Source: Jutongia huaianensis
GTDB lineage: Bacteria; Bacillota; Clostridia; Lachnospirales; Lachnospiraceae
Length of the DNA: 64,000 nt
Assembly: GCF_014384985.1 (NCBI RefSeq)
Contig: NZ_JACRSX010000003.1
Coordinates: 124,001-188,000 of the forward strand
Direction of reading: 5' to 3'
Under the pieces are notes generated by a model that saw only the letters and a list, made by a program, of their open reading frames with translations, had not been told where the DNA came from and did no database searches. Positions 7,893 to 15,979 of the stretch are shown piece after piece. A program made the translations under genes and the position numbers. How positions within the stretch are numbered: the first letter of the stretch is position 1; the number at the start of each line of letters is the position of its first letter.

Positions 7893-9782
7893 TCAAACCT
7901 CTTTTACGGCGTTAAAGTGACAACCCTCTTTGCAGGCTCCGCATTTGATACACTTGGAAGGATCAATGGTATGCGGTTCCTTTACCGTGCCGGTAATGGC
8001 TCCGACAGGACACATACGGGCACATTTGGTACAGCCGCGGCAAAGCTCCGGATCAATCTGATATGTCATCAGTGCTTTACACTGACCTGCCGGACATTTT
8101 TTGTCCACGACATGGGCAATATATTCATCCCGGAAATACTTTAAGGTGCTGACAACCGGGGAAGCCGCCGTTTTTCCAAGACCACAGAGTGCTGTGGCTG
8201 AAATGGTATCGGAAAGTTTTTCCAGCAGTTCGATATGCTCCATGGTACCACGGCCTTCGGTGATGTCAGTCAAGAGCTCCAGCATCCGTTTTGTTCCCTC
8301 ACGGCATGGAACACATTTGCCGCAGGATTCATTCTGGGTGAAATTCATAAAGAAACGGGCAACTTCTACCATGCAGCTTTTGTCATTCATTACGACAAGA
8401 CCACCGGATCCGATCATAGCACCTACTTTTTTGAGAGAGTCAAAATCCAGATTCATATCCAGATGATCCTCGGTGGCACTGATACAGAGACAGCCACCGG
8501 ATGGTCCGCCGATCTGGACTGCCTTGAAATCACCACCCTTTACGCCACCGCCAATATCAAAGATTACCTCCCGGAGCGTTGTTCCCATCGGAACCTCAAT
8601 GAGACCGGTATTTTTGACATTACCAGTCAGGGCAAATGCCTTGGTGCCGTGATTGTTGGCCGGTCCAAAGCCCTGATACCATTTTGCACCGTTCAGGATG
8701 ATCGGAGGAACATTACAGAAAGTTTCTACATTATTCAGGACAGTAGGTTTGTTGAAAAGACCATGCTCCACGGTGCGCGGTGGTTTTACGCGTGGCATAC
8801 CGCGGTTTCCTTCGATGGATGTGGTCAGAGCACTTCCCTCCCCGCAGACAAATGCACCGGCACCTTGGCTGATATGTAAGTCAAAGTCAAAGCCGGAGCC
8901 TAAAATATCCTTTCCTAAAAGTCCCTTATCCATGGCTTTATCAATGGCTGTCTGGAGACGTTCCACTGCCAGCGGATACTCGGCACGAACATAAATATAA
9001 CCATGATGTGCTCTGGTAGCAATGGCTGCGATCAGCATACCCTCGATCACACGGTGCGGCTCACCTTCCATCATGGAGCGGTCCATGAATGCACCGGGAT
9101 CCCCTTCGTCTCCGTTACATACAATATATTTCTCCTCTTCTTTCTGATCCAGCACCTGCTGCCATTTCCGACCGGCAGGGAAACCGCCGCCGCCACGTCC
9201 ACGCAGACAGGACTCTGTGATCTCGTCAACAATTTCCTGGGAAGTCATATCAAACAACGCTTTTGCAACGGCACTGTAGCCCCCAAGGGCAATATATTCC
9301 GCAATACTTTCCGCATTGATGCGCCCACAGTATTCCAGAGCGATACGTGTCTGTTTTTTGTAAAAAGGAATATCCTCCTGTCTGACGTAAGATTTCAGGC
9401 TTTCATCCTGATAAACAAGACGATCCACGACTTCATCATGGATAATGCTTTTTTCGATGATCTCCTCACAGTCCTCCAGTTTTACTTTCAGATAAAGCCA
9501 GCCCATTGGCTCGATCCGAAGCAGGGGTCCCATCTCACAAAAACCGTGGCATCCGCTTTTCTTTAGTCCGATACTCTCATCATGAGGCTCCTTTTCCAGG
9601 ACAAGGGCACATCTTAGCCCCTTCTCCTCGATGATTTCCTTCATGCGGTCATATATCTGCAAAGACCCGCCTGCAACACATCCGGTTCCGGCACAGATCA
9701 GGATCTGTTTGCGCTGGCTGTTTAGTGAAGCAGCATATTCCTTCTGCTTTGCGATCAATTGTTCTCTTGTTTTAATTTTCAT
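7893..9782 (-). CDS. hydB: Bifurcating hydrogenase NADH-binding subunit, NuoF-like
   Basis: This 629-residue flavoprotein is the NAD(H)/FMN subunit of the hydrogenase complex. It carries an N-terminal thioredoxin-like [2Fe-2S] domain (CAGTGC and CHGFC), a NuoF core with the nucleotide motif RGRGGGGFPAGRKW and the FMN-region NGDEGDPGAFMDR, the [4Fe-4S] motif ESCGKCVPCREGTKR, and two C-terminal ferredoxin clusters (CRGCTKCARMC and CIKCGACKEGC). This is the layout of HydB/HndC. The start overlaps the end of hydC by 11 bases, so translation is probably coupled. hydA follows 22 bases downstream. Confidence 0.93.
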   Translation of the reverse strand: MKIKTREQLIAKQKEYAASLNSQRKQILICAGTGCVAGGSLQIYDRMKEIIEEKGLRCALVLEKEPHDESIGLKKSGCHGFCEMGPLLRIEPMGWLYLKVKLEDCEEIIEKSIIHDEVVDRLVYQDESLKSYVRQEDIPFYKKQTRIALEYCGRINAESIAEYIALGGYSAVAKALFDMTSQEIVDEITESCLRGRGGGGFPAGRKWQQVLDQKEEEKYIVCNGDEGDPGAFMDRSMMEGEPHRVIEGMLIAAIATRAHHGYIYVRAEYPLAVERLQTAIDKAMDKGLLGKDILGSGFDFDLHISQGAGAFVCGEGSALTTSIEGNRGMPRVKPPRTVEHGLFNKPTVLNNVETFCNVPPIILNGAKWYQGFGPANNHGTKAFALTGNVKNTGLIEVPMGTTLREVIFDIGGGVKGGDFKAVQIGGPSGGCLCISATEDHLDMNLDFDSLKKVGAMIGSGGLVVMNDKSCMVEVARFFMNFTQNESCGKCVPCREGTKRMLELLTDITEGRGTMEHIELLEKLSDTISATALCGLGKTAASPVVSTLKYFRDEYIAHVVDKKCPAGQCKALMTYQIDPELCRGCTKCARMCPVGAITGTVKEPHTIDPSKCIKCGACKEGCHFNAVKEV

Positions 9783-10257
9783 TGGCCGCTTCCTCCTTCA
9801 ATTCCTCGATCAATGCTCTGGCTTTGTCCGGCGTCATAGACGGATGGACATGATCATTTACTGTGCAGACCGGTGCGAGACCACAGGCTCCGAGGCAGGA
9901 CACCGTTTCAACGGTAAACAGCATATCATCGGTAGTAGTCTTTTCCTTGCTCAGACCAAGCATTCCTCGGAACTCCTCCAGGATCGGTACGGATTTCCGT
10001 ACATGGCAGGCGGTTCCGTCACAGATTTTTATGACATACTTCCCTTTTGGTTCCAATGAAAAATTTTCATAAAATGTAGCCACCCCATAAATTTTGGCTT
10101 CACTGAGATTTAGCTTGCGGGCGATGTAACATAATGCCTCCTCCGGCAGATAATGGTATACCTTCTGGATATCCTGCATGATCGCGATTAGAAGCGTACT
10201 GTTGTAATCGTGTTGTTGCAGAATGTCATCGAGCCGTGCAATTTCCTGACTATTCAC
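9772..10257 (-). CDS. hydC: Bifurcating hydrogenase small subunit, NuoE-like
   Basis: This 161-residue thioredoxin-like [2Fe-2S] protein carries electrons inside the hydrogenase complex. The NuoE cluster ligands are visible as CDGTACHVRKS and CLGACGLAP. I start it at GTG 10257 because AAAGGAGAAGG ends a few bases before it; an ATG at 10281 would place the ribosome binding site inside the gene. It is the first gene of the hydC-hydB-hydA operon. No separate HndB gene is present, so this is the three-subunit form. Confidence 0.9.
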   Translation of the reverse strand: MNSQEIARLDDILQQHDYNSTLLIAIMQDIQKVYHYLPEEALCYIARKLNLSEAKIYGVATFYENFSLEPKGKYVIKICDGTACHVRKSVPILEEFRGMLGLSKEKTTTDDMLFTVETVSCLGACGLAPVCTVNDHVHPSMTPDKARALIEELKEEAANEN

Positions 10258-10369
10258 GTTTCCTTCTCCTTTCAAAAACATGTTTCGGACAGAGACCGGT
10301 AGAAATACCGTTCCCTGAGTTTAGTGATTGTTTATAGTTTTTTGCGTTTAAAACACAAATTATAGAGAA

Positions 10370-10398
10370 ATTATATCATATAACAAACATAGAAACAA
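10370..10398 (-). promoter_or_regulatory. Likely promoter of the hydCBA operon
   Basis: On the minus strand TTGTTT (10398-10393) and a perfect TATAAT (10375-10370) are 17 bases apart, about 113 bases before the hydC start. The surrounding 10,282-10,478 interval is very AT-rich and holds no other gene. Confidence 0.5.
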
Positions 10399-10471
10399 TC
10401 TAAATGAAAAAAATACACAAATAAATAAAATGGATAAATGAAAAATTGTGCAATTTTTAGAAAACAGCATA

Positions 10472-10519
10472 AAAAAAACTCTGACGAAAGACGGTTCTTA
10501 AAAAGAGTCTTCGTCAGAG
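10472..10519 (-). terminator. Second hairpin and U-run downstream of metA
   Basis: CTCTGACGAAAGAC (10479-10492) pairs with GTCTTCGTCAGAG (10507-10519) with one bulged A. A seven-A run at 10472-10478 gives a U-run on the minus strand. It backs up the hairpin next to the metA stop. Confidence 0.75.
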
Positions 10520-10534
10520 AGGTATAACTTTTGG

Positions 10535-10615
10535 AAAAAAATATTTATTTACTCAAACTTCCCACATCAGAAACAGTCTGGGCGTATTATAGTTCTTGGT
10601 GTGGGAAGTTTGAGT
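10535..10615 (-). terminator. First hairpin and U-rich tail after metA
   Basis: A perfect 16-bp inverted repeat, ACTCAAACTTCCCACA (10551-10566) and its complement (10600-10615), touches the metA stop codon. It encloses a 33-base loop and is followed on the minus strand by AAATAAATATTTTTTT. The arrangement is longer than a usual intrinsic terminator. Confidence 0.65.
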
Positions 10616-11562
10616 TATTTATTTTCCCGGTGTCTGGATAAAACTTTCTCGGTATTAATAAACTCAAATGGAGTTTCCTGATATACATAATAATTGATCC
10701 AGTTGCTGTACATAGCGTTTGCAGCACCACGCCAGCGAAGAAGCGGCTTCTGCTCCGGGTCGTCATTGGGATAATAGTTCTTTGGAAGTGCAATATCAAT
10801 GCCCTTGGCAATGTCGCGCTTATACTCCTTGTCCAGGGTCAGACGGTCGTATTCCAGATGACCCAGCACAAAAATCTGTCTGCCGTTCTGTGCCATCAGG
10901 ATCAGCTCTCCCACTTCCGGAGAATCTGCCAGAAGCAGCAGATCGTCACAGGCGGCGATCGCCTTGCTGTCTACGCCTGTATTGCGGGAATGTGGTGCCC
11001 AGAAAACGTCATCAAAACCGCGCAGCAATGGAATCTTGCGGTGGTGAACACGGTGTTCGAAGATACCGAAAGTCTTCCTGGGCAGCAGATATTTGGGAAT
11101 GCCGTAATGGTAGTAAAGTCCTGCCTGTGCCCCCCAGCAGATATGAAGGGTGGAGGTTACGTTTGTTTTGGACCAGTCCATAATATGGGTCAGCTCTTCC
11201 CAGTACTGAACCTCCTCATATGCCATCTGCTCCACAGGAGCACCGGTGATGATCAGTCCGTCGAAGTTTTTGTCTTTTACATCGTCGAAGGTCTGATAAA
11301 ACTGGTTTAAGTGGCTGGCCGGAGTGTTTTTGCCAATGTAGCTGGCGGTGGTCAGAAATGTCACCTCCAGTTGCAAAGGAGTATTGGAAAGGCTTCGCAT
11401 CATCTGGATCTCCGTGTCTTCCTTCAGGGGCATCAGATTAAGGATTGCAATCTGAAGGGGACGGATATTCTGAGTAATGGCCCTTGTTTCATTCATAATA
11501 AAGATATTTTCATTTTCCATGATCTTCTTTGCCGGAAGATCATTCTGAACCTTAATTGGCAT
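10615..11562 (-). CDS. metA: Homoserine O-acyltransferase (probably O-acetyltransferase)
   Basis: This 315-residue enzyme activates homoserine for methionine synthesis. It has the MetA fold with the nucleophile in HICWGAQAGLYYHYGIPKY and the EHRVHH and WAPHSR motifs. With the start at 11562, supported by GAGGAG six bases upstream, residue 111 is glutamate in TGAPVE. Biochemical work on Bacillus cereus MetA linked Glu111 to acetyl-CoA use and glycine there to succinyl-CoA use. I therefore infer an O-acetyltransferase despite the usual succinyltransferase name. It follows ligA by 100 bases. I see no SAM riboswitch or T-box in that gap. Confidence 0.9.
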   Translation of the reverse strand: MPIKVQNDLPAKKIMENENIFIMNETRAITQNIRPLQIAILNLMPLKEDTEIQMMRSLSNTPLQLEVTFLTTASYIGKNTPASHLNQFYQTFDDVKDKNFDGLIITGAPVEQMAYEEVQYWEELTHIMDWSKTNVTSTLHICWGAQAGLYYHYGIPKYLLPRKTFGIFEHRVHHRKIPLLRGFDDVFWAPHSRNTGVDSKAIAACDDLLLLADSPEVGELILMAQNGRQIFVLGHLEYDRLTLDKEYKRDIAKGIDIALPKNYYPNDDPEQKPLLRWRGAANAMYSNWINYYVYQETPFEFINTEKVLSRHRENK

Positions 11563-11662
11563 ATACAACTCCTCTTTTCTCGTAACTGCGAAATCACTCC
11601 TCCTGAGGATTCGTTATACCCAAAAGGAGTATCTATTATTGTTGCAGATAATTGATATTCTG

Positions 11663-13621
11663 TCAAGACAGCCCGAACTGCTCCATTGCCTGCTCCTCTG
11701 TAATAATAGGAACGCCCAGCTCTTTTGCTTTTTTGTTTTTGGAGGAAGTGCTGGCGATATCGTTATTGATCAGGTAGGAGGTCTTTTGGGTAACACTGCC
11801 GGTTACCTTACCACCGGCGTTTTCAATCGTCTCCTTCAGGGCACTGCGGTTTTCGAAATGCTCCAGAGAACCGGTGATGACAAATACCAGGCCGGACAGA
11901 TCCTGTGCCTGGCTGTCAGTCTGTACCGTTTCCAAAGTGATCTCCTGCAGCAGATCGTCCACGGTCTTATTGTGCTCCGGTGAGGCAAAATAGTCTGCAA
12001 AGCTCCGGGCGATCACATCTCCCACTCCATCAATAGCCGTGAGTTCTTCAACGGTGGCGTGACGGATATGCTCCAGATCATTTCCGAGTGCATTACATAT
12101 CATCTTTGCATTGGATAGTCCGATATTTGAAATGCCGAGACTGTAGATAAACTTTGCAAGAGTGGTCTGACGGGAGTTTTCCAAAGCAGTGATCAGTTTT
12201 TCATAGGACCGCTCGCCAAAGCCATCCATTTCTATAATGGTTTCACGGTAGTCCGATAAATGGTACAGATCTGCCAGTTCATGAAGCATACCCTTGGATA
12301 AAAATTTCTCGATGGTTGCTTCGGAGAGTCCGTCAATATTCATAGCATCACGGCTTACAAAAAGGGTCAGGGATTTGATCTTTTTGGCAAGGCACTCCGG
12401 GTTCTCACAGAAAAGCACCTCGGCATCATTTTCGTGATGGATCACGGCAGGATGACCGCAGACAGGGCAGGTATCCGGAATTGTCAGCTTTCCGCTCCGG
12501 GTGAGATTATCTGCAATCTGCGGAATGATCATATTGGCTTTATATACCTGGATCGTATCGCCGATACCAAGCTCCAGCTGGTGTACAATGCTGATATTGT
12601 GTACGCTGGCACGACTGACGGTGGTTCCTTCCAGCTCTACCGGCTCAAAGATGGCAACCGGGTTGATCAGGCCGGTACGGGAGGCACTCCATTCAATCTC
12701 AAGAAGGGTTGTGTCTGCTGTTTCGTCTGCCCATTTAAATGCCATAGCGTTTCGCGGAAATTTGGCGGTCATGCCTAACCCCTCGCCGTAAGCAATGTCA
12801 TCCATCAGAAGCACAAGACCGTCCGAAGGAAAATCGTTTTGAGGGATCTTGTCAGCAAAGCTCCGGATGGCAGCAGGAAGTGTCTCAGAGGTGACACGCT
12901 GGTATTCCACTACATCAAAGCCCTGCTCCCTCAGAAACAGGAACTTTTCTTCCTGAGAGTTATGAAAATCCACCCCCTCTGCCTGAACCAGCGCAAAGGC
13001 AAAGAAGGAAACATTCCGTTTGGCAGTGATCTCATTATTGAGCTGGCGAACGGAGCCGCTGCAGAGATTTCGAGGATTTTTATATTGCTCCTCCTCCGGA
13101 AGTGTTTCGTTGATCTTTCGAAACTCAGAATAAGAGATCACGGCTTCTCCCCGGAGAATCATCTGTCCATGATATGGGACAGACAGAGGGATGTTTGTAA
13201 AGGTACGGGCATTGTTGGTGATTACCTCTCCCACCTGGCCGTTTCCACGGGTGACAGCCTTTTGCAGTGTACCGTTTTCATAGGTGAGCACAATAGTAAG
13301 ACCGTCCATTTTCCAGGAAAGAAGGCCTGTTTGTCCCTCCAGCCACGAGGCGAGGGCATCCACACTTTTTGTTTTGTCAAGAGAAAGCATGGGAGCTGCA
13401 TGGGTTTCTTTTGGAAGCTCGCTAAGGACTTCATATCCCACACGCCGGGTAGGACTGCCTGCCAGAATGATACCCGTCTCCTTCTCAAGAGCCGCCAGTT
13501 CATCGTAAAGCCGGTCATAATCATAATTGCTCATGATCTCGTCTTTGCCCTGATAATACACAGCGGCTGCTTCGTTGAGCTGCTGTACTAAATCCTGCAT
13601 ATGTTTTTTCTGATCTATCAT
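11663..13621 (-). CDS. ligA: NAD-dependent DNA ligase
   Basis: This 652-residue ligase seals nicks during replication and repair. It shows, in order, an N-terminal NAD-binding Ia domain with SNYDYDRLYDEL, the adenylation motif KxDG (as WKMDGLT, about residue 104), an OB fold, a four-cysteine zinc finger (CPVCGH and FCENPEC, about 405-430), helix-hairpin-helix repeats, and a C-terminal BRCT domain (about 575-650). The length matches the family. The start lies one base after the stop of the pseudouridine synthase gene (TAA T ATG), so translation is probably coupled. Confidence 0.95.
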   Translation of the reverse strand: MIDQKKHMQDLVQQLNEAAAVYYQGKDEIMSNYDYDRLYDELAALEKETGIILAGSPTRRVGYEVLSELPKETHAAPMLSLDKTKSVDALASWLEGQTGLLSWKMDGLTIVLTYENGTLQKAVTRGNGQVGEVITNNARTFTNIPLSVPYHGQMILRGEAVISYSEFRKINETLPEEEQYKNPRNLCSGSVRQLNNEITAKRNVSFFAFALVQAEGVDFHNSQEEKFLFLREQGFDVVEYQRVTSETLPAAIRSFADKIPQNDFPSDGLVLLMDDIAYGEGLGMTAKFPRNAMAFKWADETADTTLLEIEWSASRTGLINPVAIFEPVELEGTTVSRASVHNISIVHQLELGIGDTIQVYKANMIIPQIADNLTRSGKLTIPDTCPVCGHPAVIHHENDAEVLFCENPECLAKKIKSLTLFVSRDAMNIDGLSEATIEKFLSKGMLHELADLYHLSDYRETIIEMDGFGERSYEKLITALENSRQTTLAKFIYSLGISNIGLSNAKMICNALGNDLEHIRHATVEELTAIDGVGDVIARSFADYFASPEHNKTVDDLLQEITLETVQTDSQAQDLSGLVFVITGSLEHFENRSALKETIENAGGKVTGSVTQKTSYLINNDIASTSSKNKKAKELGVPIITEEQAMEQFGLS

Positions 13622-13622
13622 A

Positions 13623-14348
13623 TTATTGCCCTTTCTTTCCGGAAATACAGATTTCTTTTAATTCACGGACTTCCTGCGGTGTCAGTCTGCGGTAACGTCC
13701 CTTGATCAGACCGTCCAGCGTAATATTGACCACGCGGTCCCGGCGCAGCATAGTAACCCGGTAATCCAGAGCCTCGCACATCCGGCGGATCTGTCGGTTC
13801 AGTCCCTGGGTCAGAATGATATGAAAGCTTTTTTCATCCTCCTGCCATACTTTGCAAGGCTTTGTGACGGTATCGAGAATCTCTACACCCTGCGACATTT
13901 TTCGCAGAAACTCCGGGGTGATCCTGCGGTTTACCCGGACAAAATATTCCTTTTCGTGACCGTAGCGGCTCCTTAAGATTTTTTCCATGATTTCCCCCTG
14001 GTTGGTCAGGAGTAAAAGTCCCTCGGAATTCTGATCAAGACGTCCTACAGGGTAGACCCGTTTTGGATAATTGATATAATCTACGACATTGACAATCTTT
14101 TCGCCGTTTTCTGATTCGGCCGTGGTACAAACGATACCCCGGGGTTTGTAAAATGCCAAAAAGATCTCTTCGTCCTCCTTCCGGACCGTTTTGCCGTCAA
14201 CAGTGACGGTCTGCCCATCTTCTACTTTCTGTCCGGGAAGAGCCGGAATGCCATCAATACAGATCCTGCCCTGTTCCAGCATCCGGTCTGCTTCTCTGCG
14301 GGAACAAACGCCCGCCTCACTGAGATATTTATTAATTCTGACTGCCAT
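13623..14348 (-). CDS. 23S rRNA pseudouridine synthase, RluB/RluE/RluF type
   Basis: This 241-residue enzyme converts uridine to pseudouridine in rRNA. It has an N-terminal S4 RNA-binding domain (INKYLSEAGVCSRREADRML), then the RsuA/RluB catalytic domain with FYKPRGIVC and the catalytic aspartate in GRLDQNSEGLLLLTN. The LNRQIRRM motif supports the RluF-like subgroup, but the exact uridine cannot be told. The gene lies between a membrane-anchored protein gene and ligA in one tight minus-strand cluster. Confidence 0.85.
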   Translation of the reverse strand: MAVRINKYLSEAGVCSRREADRMLEQGRICIDGIPALPGQKVEDGQTVTVDGKTVRKEDEEIFLAFYKPRGIVCTTAESENGEKIVNVVDYINYPKRVYPVGRLDQNSEGLLLLTNQGEIMEKILRSRYGHEKEYFVRVNRRITPEFLRKMSQGVEILDTVTKPCKVWQEDEKSFHIILTQGLNRQIRRMCEALDYRVTMLRRDRVVNITLDGLIKGRYRRLTPQEVRELKEICISGKKGQ

Positions 14349-14373
14349 ATTTTCTAATCCTTTTCTTTAAAAG

Positions 14374-15045
14374 TTATTTTGCTGTGTCGCTTTTCTGTGC
14401 GTTCTCCAGCATTTCGTAAAAGCCCCGTACCTCACTGTCCTGACTGATCACAGTCTCTAACTGCTTCTGCACAGAGTGAACCAGCTCCTGAACCTGTTTA
14501 CTGCTGTCCAGCTTGTCGATATATTTCTGTTCGCCGGACTTTAAGGTATCCAGATATATTTTAAAGTTTCCTTGCTCATCCTGCTTAATATAAAGAGCAT
14601 TCAGGGAGGGAATCAGTGTATCAATATCAAAAATTTTCACATCATAGTAGACATAAACCCGGTAAGAACCTTTGGTGGCACCGTCCAGGATCTTACAGTT
14701 GATATTGCGGTATTCTTCTACATATTCTGATTCTGTCATCAGCTTCTTTTCGTCAATGTGTCCTACGTTACTGACGCAGCCGGCGATCGTGTCCATATCC
14801 ACCTGCTGCTTGGCGGTATAATAACGCTGTACCAGAGCATCCAGTTCCTGACGGATATTTCCCTCGGATTTGCCATTCAGAGAATGAATTGCCCCGAAGC
14901 TTGCCACTTTGGAAGCATCTTGGGCAGAACGTTTATGAAAGGAAAAATGTAAGTCCGGGGAAATTATAAAAAACGTCCCAAATCCAATTAATATCATTCC
15001 CAAAGAAAAGAGAAATATGAACTTTTTATACTTCATTGGCATCAT
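14374..15045 (-). CDS. Membrane-anchored extracytoplasmic protein, function unknown
   Basis: I do not recognise a named family. The 223-residue product starts with a short basic stretch and one hydrophobic segment (about 8-28), with no lipobox, so it is probably a signal-anchored protein. The rest (about 45-215) looks like a soluble NTF2/DUF4829-like fold that begins IRQELDALVQRYY and holds a predicted beta-sheet. The start at 15045 fits AGAAAGGA eight bases upstream; longer forms would run into the tRNA terminator. It precedes the pseudouridine synthase gene by 25 bases. Confidence 0.65.
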   Translation of the reverse strand: MMPMKYKKFIFLFSLGMILIGFGTFFIISPDLHFSFHKRSAQDASKVASFGAIHSLNGKSEGNIRQELDALVQRYYTAKQQVDMDTIAGCVSNVGHIDEKKLMTESEYVEEYRNINCKILDGATKGSYRVYVYYDVKIFDIDTLIPSLNALYIKQDEQGNFKIYLDTLKSGEQKYIDKLDSSKQVQELVHSVQKQLETVISQDSEVRGFYEMLENAQKSDTAK

Positions 15046-15160
15046 CTGAGACATCCTTTCTATAAGTTTTAAACATCTATTTAGTGTACCACAATAAGAG
15101 GTATAATTCAAATTTTGGGATAAAGGGGAGATGGCAGATTTTTGTATTCTAATCCCTGAA

Positions 15161-15193
15161 ATAAAGAAAAAGAGATGAGCTTCCACTCACCTC
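15161..15193 (-). terminator. Intrinsic terminator of tRNA-Arg
   Basis: On the minus strand GAGGTGAG (15193-15186) and CTCATCTC (15179-15172) form an 8-bp stem with one G-U pair and a six-base loop. TTTTTCTTT follows. It lies 9 bases after the tRNA. Confidence 0.85.
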
Positions 15194-15201
15194 TGCAGTA
15201 A

Positions 15202-15274
15202 CGCACCTAAAGGGACTCGAACCCCCGCCACATGGTTCCGGAAACCACTGCTCTATCCACTGAGCTATAGGTGC
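15202..15274 (-). tRNA. tRNA-Arg (anticodon CCG)
   Basis: The 73-base cloverleaf has a perfect 7-bp acceptor stem (GCACCTA/TAGGTGC), D stem GCTC/GAGC, an anticodon stem GTGGT/ACCAT with loop TTCCGGA, and T loop TTCGAGT. The T stem contains two G-U pairs. The anticodon CCG reads CGG arginine codons. The 3' CCA is not encoded. A promoter (TTGACC/TATATT) and a terminator frame it as a single-gene unit. Confidence 0.93.
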
Positions 15275-15308
15275 TGACCATTATCTGTAAATCACAGACA
15301 ACATTTAG

Positions 15309-15337
15309 AATATATCATACTTTATGATTTTGGTCAA
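15309..15337 (-). promoter_or_regulatory. Promoter of tRNA-Arg
   Basis: On the minus strand TTGACC (15337-15332) and TATATT (15314-15309) are 17 bases apart, and the tRNA begins 35 bases after the -10 box. Confidence 0.75.
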
Positions 15338-15371
15338 GTTTTCCGTGTAGAGTCTTTTGCAGTCTTTGGCA

Positions 15372-15397
15372 AAACAAAAAGACGTATTTCTACGCCC
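15372..15397 (-). terminator. Intrinsic terminator after purE
   Basis: On the minus strand GGGCGTA and TACGTCT pair over 7 bp (two G-U) around a GAAA tetraloop. TTTTTGTTTT follows. It lies 33 bases beyond the purE stop. Confidence 0.75.
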
Positions 15398-15429
15398 TTC
15401 TGTTTATTTTATGTTATTTCAACAGGCTG

Positions 15430-15918
15430 TTACTGGAATTTTGCCATGACTTCCTCGTTTGTTTTCATAGCATTCTCTTCCATTTCTTTGCGCTCAGCCA
15501 AAAGCTTTGTACGGATCTCGTTATGACTGACAGCCATGATCTGCAGTGCCAGATAGGCGGCGTTTTTGGCTCCGTTGATGGCAACGGTAGCTACCGGAAT
15601 ACCGGATGGCATCTGTACGATAGACATCAGGGCATCCATGCCGTCAAGAACTGATCCGGACAGAGGAACACCGATCACAGGAAGCACGGTCTGGGACGCA
15701 ACGACCCCAGGGAGGGCAGCAGCCATTCCGGCGGCTGTAATAATAACCTCTGTGCCATCCTCGTTGCATTCGTTAATAAATGCAGAAAGTCCCTCGTGCG
15801 CACGATGTGCGGACAGACAGCGGACCTTTACTTCTACACCATACTCTTTTAAGATGCCTGCGGCTGGCTCGACCTTTGACAGGTCACTGGTAGAACCCAT
15901 AATAATTGCTACTTTCAT
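15430..15918 (-). CDS. purE: N5-carboxyaminoimidazole ribonucleotide mutase
   Basis: This 162-residue class I PurE moves the carboxyl group of N5-CAIR to give CAIR in purine synthesis. The signature MGSTSD, the AHR motif in LSAHRAHEGL and GAAALPGV-like AGMAAALPGVVA are present. ATG 15918 is preferred over 15927 because AAAGGA sits eight bases before it and overlaps the other ATG. The gene stands alone here; purM, purN and purD are about 18 kb away. No PurK is visible in the window. Confidence 0.95.
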   Translation of the reverse strand: MKVAIIMGSTSDLSKVEPAAGILKEYGVEVKVRCLSAHRAHEGLSAFINECNEDGTEVIITAAGMAAALPGVVASQTVLPVIGVPLSGSVLDGMDALMSIVQMPSGIPVATVAINGAKNAAYLALQIMAVSHNEIRTKLLAERKEMEENAMKTNEEVMAKFQ

Positions 15919-15979
15919 TTCACTCATCCTTTCATTTATCCCTAAGATGGGATTGTGTTTTACTTTATAGTAAGGGATT

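Noticed and set aside
8235..9566. Long plus-strand open frames (214 and 187 codons) over hydB
   Set aside because: They lie antisense to a certain gene with intact cofactor motifs, have no ribosome binding site, and their translations look like random sequence. They arise from codon bias on the other strand.
11563..11662. SAM riboswitch or T-box ahead of metA
   Set aside because: The gap is only 100 bases, and I can see no S-box core, terminator/antiterminator pair or T-box motif. metA probably shares a transcript with ligA.
15202..15274. tRNA-Arg as a phage attachment site
   Set aside because: The prophage is 21 kb away and split comEC, and serine recombinases do not normally use tRNA genes. 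No repeat of the tRNA 3' end was noticed.
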